From: Bacillota bacterium
GTDB taxonomy: Bacteria > Bacillota > UBA4882 > UBA8346
Length of the DNA stretch: 27,084 bases
Assembly: GCA_023435225.1 (NCBI GenBank)
Contig: JAEYRX010000077.1
Span: 1-27,084, forward strand
Reading direction: 5' to 3'
Numbering within the stretch: the first letter of the stretch is position 1; every line of letters starts with the position of its first letter. This document shows positions 22,525-27,084 of this stretch, piece after piece. The notes under the pieces were generated by a model that saw only the letters and a list, made by a program, of their open reading frames with translations, was not told where the DNA came from and ran no database searches. A program made the position numbers and the translations under genes.

Positions 22525-25266
22525 TTACTCCAATATTACATCTACCTGATTTATCGGTAGATTCAATTGCGTAATTTCATCTCCGGCAATTAAAACACCG
22601 GTTCCATATGGCTTATAATTTACCGGAAACCCATTGAAATTCACATTGATTATCTCATAATCGCTGTAGTCTTTATGCGCTGAGTTATGATAACTGATAT
22701 TAAGTTTCCGGTCGTTGAAAACTGTCGTTACGGATGCAATTCCGGCGTCGTCAAACTGCTCCGCCACCAGCTTGGGTTCCAATACGAGATCACCCAAGTA
22801 TCCCTTGACTCCATAGACCTCCTGCAATAAGGTGTAAATATACCAACTGGCCGAACCGGTTAAATAATGATACATCCCCCGGCCTTTGGCATCGAAATAC
22901 TCGGGAATGCCTGGATAAATCCGGCTCTTTTCAAAGTCCGAACTTAACCTATAAAGCGACTGAAGCACCTGATGGCCTTCACGGATAAACCCTCTCCGGT
23001 AAAGGGCATTGGCATACATTACTACCATATGGCTGAAAACTGCACCGTTTTCCTTATGACCGAAGGCGAAACCGAACCCCCGTCCTAAATTAGTTTGGAT
23101 ACCTCCGAAATCAGTGTTCAAACGGTACCCGCCCAACCGGGGATCCTTCAAATAATAATTCACTGCCCGAATTGTTTCACGAATTTGCTCCGGGGACGCG
23201 ATTCCGCTCATGATTGGAAATACCTGGCCGGTTAGGGTCATTCGGACGCCGGCGGGGTGATCTCCTTCAACCCTTACCCCGTCGTTATTGTAATATCCGT
23301 TAAACCACATGTATCCTGCGGCATTTGAAATCCATTCCCGGTTCCGGATATGGGAGGTTAACCAATCGGCCTTCACATCCAAATCATCCGCCAGCGAGCT
23401 CAATTTAACCGGTATTTTTAGTCCGGAAACCCCGTTGCGGCAAGCATCAAAAAATTGTTGCAGCAACGCTCTTTTTCTGATTACCGAATCATAATCGATC
23501 TTTTCAGTCAAGGTATCGAACAAACAAAGGATTTCTTCCGCCAATTCAATTTGACGGCAGCCTGTTTTTAATTCAAGGGCCCGGATTAATTGGCTGATTT
23601 CACGCAAATTGGAACAATAAAGTGCGGTAAAGGCCACACTCTCCCCTTTTTCAGCCGCCATATCCATCGCGTCGTTCCAATCGGCGTCCTCCAGCCGCAT
23701 ATTATTATGTTCGCCGACGTTGAAAAACTGCGTAATATTTTGTAACAAGAGATGTTCCAAAATACTTCCCTGGTAAATAGCCCCGGTAACTGCTTTAAGT
23801 TGATTCCCGTCTTCGGGCCGCCAGTCCAAATCAAATTGTTGGGAACGGTGGGTTTGCTGATCTTTGAAATAGGTTTGGTTTGCTAAAAGAAACTCCAGAT
23901 CTCCGGTTTGATCAAGATAAATTTTGGTGGTTATAAAAGGCCAGGCTCCGTGGTCCATCCAAACCCGGCTGATATTGTTCCGATCCGCAATGAATTCACC
24001 GTAGTTTGAACCGATAATAGTCGCGTTACTTCCGTCAATACGCACCCCGGCAAAATTGTTCAATAAAATCCGCCTTACTTCCGTAGGGTCCAACATTAGC
24101 AAGGCCAGACAATCCTGCCACAAATCGCGCCATCCCCGCCCACCGCGGCCATAATCATGATGGGGCAGAAAAGAGCAACCGTAAATCCGCCGCAAAATAG
24201 GTTGCAATGTAACCCATTTCATCCAGGCGGCCCAATCGGAATCCCCGTTATAAAAAGTCAACCGGGATAATTTTTTCTCCCAAAACTCCCGGTTGCGGTT
24301 AAAATGATCCGTAAACTGTTTCCCATTGCAATATTCTTTTATCAAATCACCGGTTTGGGTATTACCTTGATTGATTGCCATTACTAAAATATAAGATTTG
24401 GACTGACCCGGCTCCAACCTGATATCTTGAAAGCGTAAGGCGGCGATTGTCTCGTATCCTTCGCGGAAAAATCCGGCTTTGGTATAGTCTTCGGAATTCT
24501 GCACGATTTTTTCGGGCCAGTCGAGAGAACCTCCTTCGCCGATAAATTCTTCCACCACCGGGAAGAAACCCACTGGAGCCGCCCCGTTTTCATCAGCTCC
24601 CAGCACTGAGTATGATATTTGATTGATTTTGTGGCCACGTTCATTGAATTGTAACGTCGGCTTTACCTTGACGCCAAAGGTAGTCGTTTCTATCCGGTGA
24701 AACAATGCGCTCACATGACGATGATCCCTCAAATTGTCAGCCGAACGCCCATAAATTGGGATAGCTGCAGTCGGCCATATCCGGAGCGCATTTTGACCAA
24801 TATTGGTTATTGTGACGCGCATCAGTTCCACAGTATCATTAGTTACCGGCGCCAAGCCGGTTGTTTCAGCCCGGATGCCCACTCTTGAGTTTTCCCGAGT
24901 TAGCCGATGCCAAAGGAAACCCGCTTCAATCCGGCTACAATCCTCATCATCCATCCGGGAAAAATTTCGGGATTTTTGTATAGCGGAATTTCCGGAAACG
25001 GACCAGGGGCCGTAACCATCGACAAATAACCAAAAGTTCCGGGCTGAATGGTTATTATGCAAATCCTCGGCGGAAACAGGAGTCAGTAAAAATGAACTTT
25101 GTCCGGTTTTGGCATCTCCATTTAAACTTGGGGTGACCGATGACATCATCCCCGCTTCATTCGCCAACGGAAAGTAAAGATAACTCGTTTTACCTGGATT
25201 GTTCAGCTGAAATGCGCCTGATTCGGATAGGAAACAGCATCCCGTAATTTTAAGATTCGGCTTCAT
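22525..25266 (-). CDS. Glycoside hydrolase family 94 phosphorylase
   Basis: GH94 inverting phosphorylases split beta-linked disaccharides (cellobiose, laminaribiose, chitobiose) with phosphate to alpha-glucose 1-phosphate. The protein shows RGWRDLWQDCLALL at 377-390, the DADWNDAMD segment at 527-535 where D532 is the likely catalytic acid, TNLGRGFGFAFGHKENGAVF farther on, and GSASWYIYTLLQEVYGVKGY near the end. At 913 residues it is longer than standard cellobiose phosphorylase (about 810) and resembles the ~900-residue laminaribiose/cellobiose group; I cannot fix the linkage. No signal peptide is present. The ATG at 25266 follows AAGGGATG. It is divergent from a second sugar-binding protein gene, which probably supplies its substrate. 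Confidence 0.9.
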   Translation of the reverse strand: MKPNLKITGCCFLSESGAFQLNNPGKTSYLYFPLANEAGMMSSVTPSLNGDAKTGQSSFLLTPVSAEDLHNNHSARNFWLFVDGYGPWSVSGNSAIQKSRNFSRMDDEDCSRIEAGFLWHRLTRENSRVGIRAETTGLAPVTNDTVELMRVTITNIGQNALRIWPTAAIPIYGRSADNLRDHRHVSALFHRIETTTFGVKVKPTLQFNERGHKINQISYSVLGADENGAAPVGFFPVVEEFIGEGGSLDWPEKIVQNSEDYTKAGFFREGYETIAALRFQDIRLEPGQSKSYILVMAINQGNTQTGDLIKEYCNGKQFTDHFNRNREFWEKKLSRLTFYNGDSDWAAWMKWVTLQPILRRIYGCSFLPHHDYGRGGRGWRDLWQDCLALLMLDPTEVRRILLNNFAGVRIDGSNATIIGSNYGEFIADRNNISRVWMDHGAWPFITTKIYLDQTGDLEFLLANQTYFKDQQTHRSQQFDLDWRPEDGNQLKAVTGAIYQGSILEHLLLQNITQFFNVGEHNNMRLEDADWNDAMDMAAEKGESVAFTALYCSNLREISQLIRALELKTGCRQIELAEEILCLFDTLTEKIDYDSVIRKRALLQQFFDACRNGVSGLKIPVKLSSLADDLDVKADWLTSHIRNREWISNAAGYMWFNGYYNNDGVRVEGDHPAGVRMTLTGQVFPIMSGIASPEQIRETIRAVNYYLKDPRLGGYRLNTDFGGIQTNLGRGFGFAFGHKENGAVFSHMVVMYANALYRRGFIREGHQVLQSLYRLSSDFEKSRIYPGIPEYFDAKGRGMYHYLTGSASWYIYTLLQEVYGVKGYLGDLVLEPKLVAEQFDDAGIASVTTVFNDRKLNISYHNSAHKDYSDYEIINVNFNGFPVNYKPYGTGVLIAGDEITQLNLPINQVDVILE

Positions 25267-25383
25267 AATAACATCCCTTTCAATATTTTAATTTCCATGT
25301 TTTTTAATGAATTAGAGCCATGATGCAACACCATATGTTAGTCCTTAGATCTGTCCCCAATATCCCCGACATGGAGTGGGCTT

Positions 25384-25405
25384 CGGTTCGATGGTATCCG
25401 AACCG
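25384..25405. promoter_or_regulatory. Inverted repeat, possible operator
   Basis: CGGTTCG (25384-25390) and CGAACCG (25399-25405) are a perfect 7-bp inverted repeat with 8-bp spacing, plus AT/AT flanking inside. The symmetry and location between divergent promoters suit a dimeric repressor site, but a simple hairpin is equally possible. Confidence 0.35.
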
Positions 25406-25560
25406 CTATGAAAAAACAACACCGGACTATTAAATGGCTAAAATAATCCGATAAATAGTTTAAATATTCCATAGGATTAATGTCGTAATTCATGTTAATA
25501 TTTTATTAAATATAGGGATAAGCCCTTCAAATAAAAATGCCTTATTTCCATATTTTACAA

Positions 25561-25583
25561 CGGAAGCTGGCGTGGAAGACTAC
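25561..25583 (+). repeat. 23-bp dispersed repeat, copy 2
   Basis: It matches 6296-6318 with one difference. The plus frame reads TTEAGVEDYIKTT, again like the end of a receiver domain but without the usual KP. It lies about 60 bp before the second sugar-binding protein gene. Confidence 0.4.
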
Positions 25584-25646
25584 ATAAAAACAACTTGTAA
25601 GGGTTAATTCCAAATATTTTATTAAATAATAGAGGAGTGGAGAGAT

Positions 25647-26927
25647 TTGAAAAAAACCTGGATCTTTGTATTAGTATTGTTGATTGCCATGGCTGGCCTT
25701 AACCTGACGACTTTTGCCGGCAACCAAGTTACAGTCACGGTTATGTACAACAATACGGAATTCCCATCCGAATTGGCTAAGGAATTTGAGGCCGCCAATC
25801 CGGATATCAAGATTGTCCTAGTCGAAACCGACACCGCTCGTTATATGGCTATGAACGCCGCCGGTAATCCGCCGGATATCATGCGGTGTAACAGCGCCTG
25901 GATCCCCTATTTGGCAACTCATAAAATGGCGTTGAATATCGCGCCTTTCTTCAAGAAAGCCCAATATCTAAAAAAACAAGACCTGCTGCCAATCAATGAT
26001 TCCTTCAAGTACAAAGGAAAACTCTACGGAGTTGTCAAGGACTGGAGTCCGACCACTATCGGTTATTACAACAAAAATGTCTTTACTGAGGCCGGAGTCG
26101 CCTTCCCAAGCCCCACTGAGCCGATGACCTATAAACAGATGGCCGATATCGCCCGAAAATTACAAAAAGTCCAGGGTGACCGGGTAGTGCGCCGGGGTTT
26201 GGCCTTCTGGCCCGGTGAACCTTACCATCAAATCATTGCCGCAATGTTAAGCGCCGGCCAAGACCTTTATTCCAAAGACGGCGCCAAATTAATCTTATCT
26301 AAAAACCCTAAAGCCAAAGAAATAGTCAAATTCTTCTATGATATCGCCAAAGAGAAAATCGTTTCCAGTCCGGTTTCCCCTTCCGAATCATGGGAAGGCC
26401 AAATGTTTCAAAATCAGCGAGTAGCCATGATTTTCTATGGTTACTGGTATGGCGCAATGTGTGAAGGCAATATGAACAAAGGCAAGGTCGGCGTTATTGC
26501 TTCGCCGGTTTGGGACTCCAAAAGCCGCCGGGTCAGCCCGTCCTTTAATATAGTCGGCGGTTTCATCTCCAGCAAAACTAAGAATCCTGAAGCGGCTTTC
26601 CGGGTATTCGACTGGTTCTTTGCCGGAAAACCGGCCAAAGACCGCGCCAGCAGCGGTTGGGGTGTTCCGGCCCAGAAGTCATTGCTTGGATTGGTAGCTA
26701 CCGATACTGCATTGGGTAAAGAACGGCAGTTGAACCTGGAAACCGAAATGAAATATATCAAAGTTGATACTCCTTCCCCTTACATTCTACCGGATGTTTT
26801 TAACAGTTCAGTCAGCAAAAACTTCGAACTGGCCCTCCGCGGCGATATTACCTTGGATCAATTCCTGGTAAATGTTGAGAACGAAGTAAATAAAGCCATC
26901 GAAGACAGCAGGATGTCGGAGAAATAA
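25647..26927 (+). CDS. Sugar-binding protein of a second ABC importer (family 1)
   Basis: This 426-residue secreted binding protein has a signal peptide in residues 1-24 (KK start, hydrophobic core, TFAG cleavage site) and no lipobox Cys. The mature protein opens VTVTVMYNNTEFPSELAKEF and has NPPDIMRCNSAWIPYLA and GVVKDWSPTTIGYYNKNVFT, all typical of family 1 solute-binding proteins of the CUT1 class. The start is TTG at 25647 with GGAG-rich sequence upstream. It is the first gene of a rightward operon and is divergent from GH94. It is not a close duplicate of the binding protein at 16705-18003, so a different sugar is likely. Confidence 0.92.
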   Translation: MKKTWIFVLVLLIAMAGLNLTTFAGNQVTVTVMYNNTEFPSELAKEFEAANPDIKIVLVETDTARYMAMNAAGNPPDIMRCNSAWIPYLATHKMALNIAPFFKKAQYLKKQDLLPINDSFKYKGKLYGVVKDWSPTTIGYYNKNVFTEAGVAFPSPTEPMTYKQMADIARKLQKVQGDRVVRRGLAFWPGEPYHQIIAAMLSAGQDLYSKDGAKLILSKNPKAKEIVKFFYDIAKEKIVSSPVSPSESWEGQMFQNQRVAMIFYGYWYGAMCEGNMNKGKVGVIASPVWDSKSRRVSPSFNIVGGFISSKTKNPEAAFRVFDWFFAGKPAKDRASSGWGVPAQKSLLGLVATDTALGKERQLNLETEMKYIKVDTPSPYILPDVFNSSVSKNFELALRGDITLDQFLVNVENEVNKAIEDSRMSEK

Positions 26928-26942
26928 TCAGTCTCTCGACTG

Positions 26943-26968
26943 ACGGGACGGGAACTTTCCCGTCCCGT
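26943..26968 (+). terminator. GC-rich hairpin between binding protein and permease genes
   Basis: ACGGGACGGGAA (26943-26954) and TTCCCGTCCCGT (26957-26968) are perfectly complementary with a tight apex, followed by TCTTG rather than a true T-run. Partial termination or mRNA protection is likely, since a probable permease gene begins 28 bp later. Confidence 0.6.
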
Positions 26969-26995
26969 TCTTGTAATACCGAAAGGAGTATTCTC

Positions 26996-27084
26996 ATGGA
27001 AGACAGAGATTCAGCAAGATTGGAATACATTAAAATGTCGTTGCAAAACAACGGGAAACCGAGTTTGATGAGCCGCATATTAAA
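26996..27084 (+). CDS. Start of a gene cut by the window edge, probable ABC permease
   Basis: An ATG at 26996 with AAAGGAG at suitable spacing opens a frame that runs to the end (MEDRDSARLEY, then IKMSLQNNGKP). The 29 visible residues are hydrophilic and basic, compatible with the cytosolic N-terminal tail of a sugar ABC permease, which is what normally follows a family 1 binding protein gene. The identity is inferred from position only. Confidence 0.6.
   Translation, partial: MEDRDSARLEYIKMSLQNNGKPSLMSRIL

Larger units (their letters stand above)
25267..25646. other. Divergent promoter region between GH94 and the second importer
   Basis: The 380 bp between the divergent genes include a CGGTTCG/CGAACCG hairpin (25384-25405) and the second copy of the 23-bp repeat (25561-25583). 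Promoter hexamers are not distinct enough to assign, and no gene is visible. Confidence 0.6.

Overview
The window looks like chromosomal DNA of a Bacillota-type (Gram-positive, Clostridia-like) bacterium of moderate to low GC. The signs are strong AGGAGG-type ribosome sites, several TTG starts, NarL-type two-component signalling, and two sugar ABC importers that lack their own ATPase gene. No tRNA, rRNA, CRISPR array, transposase or integrase was seen. Almost everything is on the minus strand; only the last two genes are on the plus strand.

Region 1 (1-2.5 kb) is an RNA-metabolism cluster read leftward: a DUF4177 protein with a Gly/Tyr/Lys repeat tail, a DEAD-box RNA helicase, the C-terminal half of a broken cold-shock protein gene, and a coiled-coil protein of unknown function. 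Region 2 (2.5-9.4 kb) is a rearranged accessory segment. It holds two complete integral-membrane acyltransferases, two C-terminal acyltransferase remnants, a membrane-anchored LuxR-type regulator, a duplicated block of about 440 bp, and three copies of a roughly 181-nt double-hairpin element. The element's helices show compensatory changes and its two apical loops are complementary. It is the best candidate for something undescribed.

Region 3 (8.1-18 kb) is a sugar-utilisation locus read leftward: solute-binding protein, two permeases, PfkB sugar kinase, GH65 phosphorylase, GH57 enzyme and aldose-epimerase-like protein. A highly structured leader precedes GH65. Region 4 (18.4-22.3 kb) is sensory: a methyl-accepting chemotaxis protein with a 97-bp MITE in its leader, and a NarL-type response regulator/histidine kinase pair. 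Region 5 (22.5-27.1 kb) has a GH94 phosphorylase divergent from a second ABC importer operon (solute-binding protein, then the first codons of a probable permease).

Together regions 3-5 read as an oligosaccharide sensing, import and intracellular phosphorolysis island. Two importers bring in sugars, GH94 and GH65 phosphorylases (with GH57) split glycosidic bonds, and the epimerase and kinase process the released sugars. The two-component system and chemoreceptor probably tie expression and movement to the same substrates. The substrates cannot be named from sequence alone.
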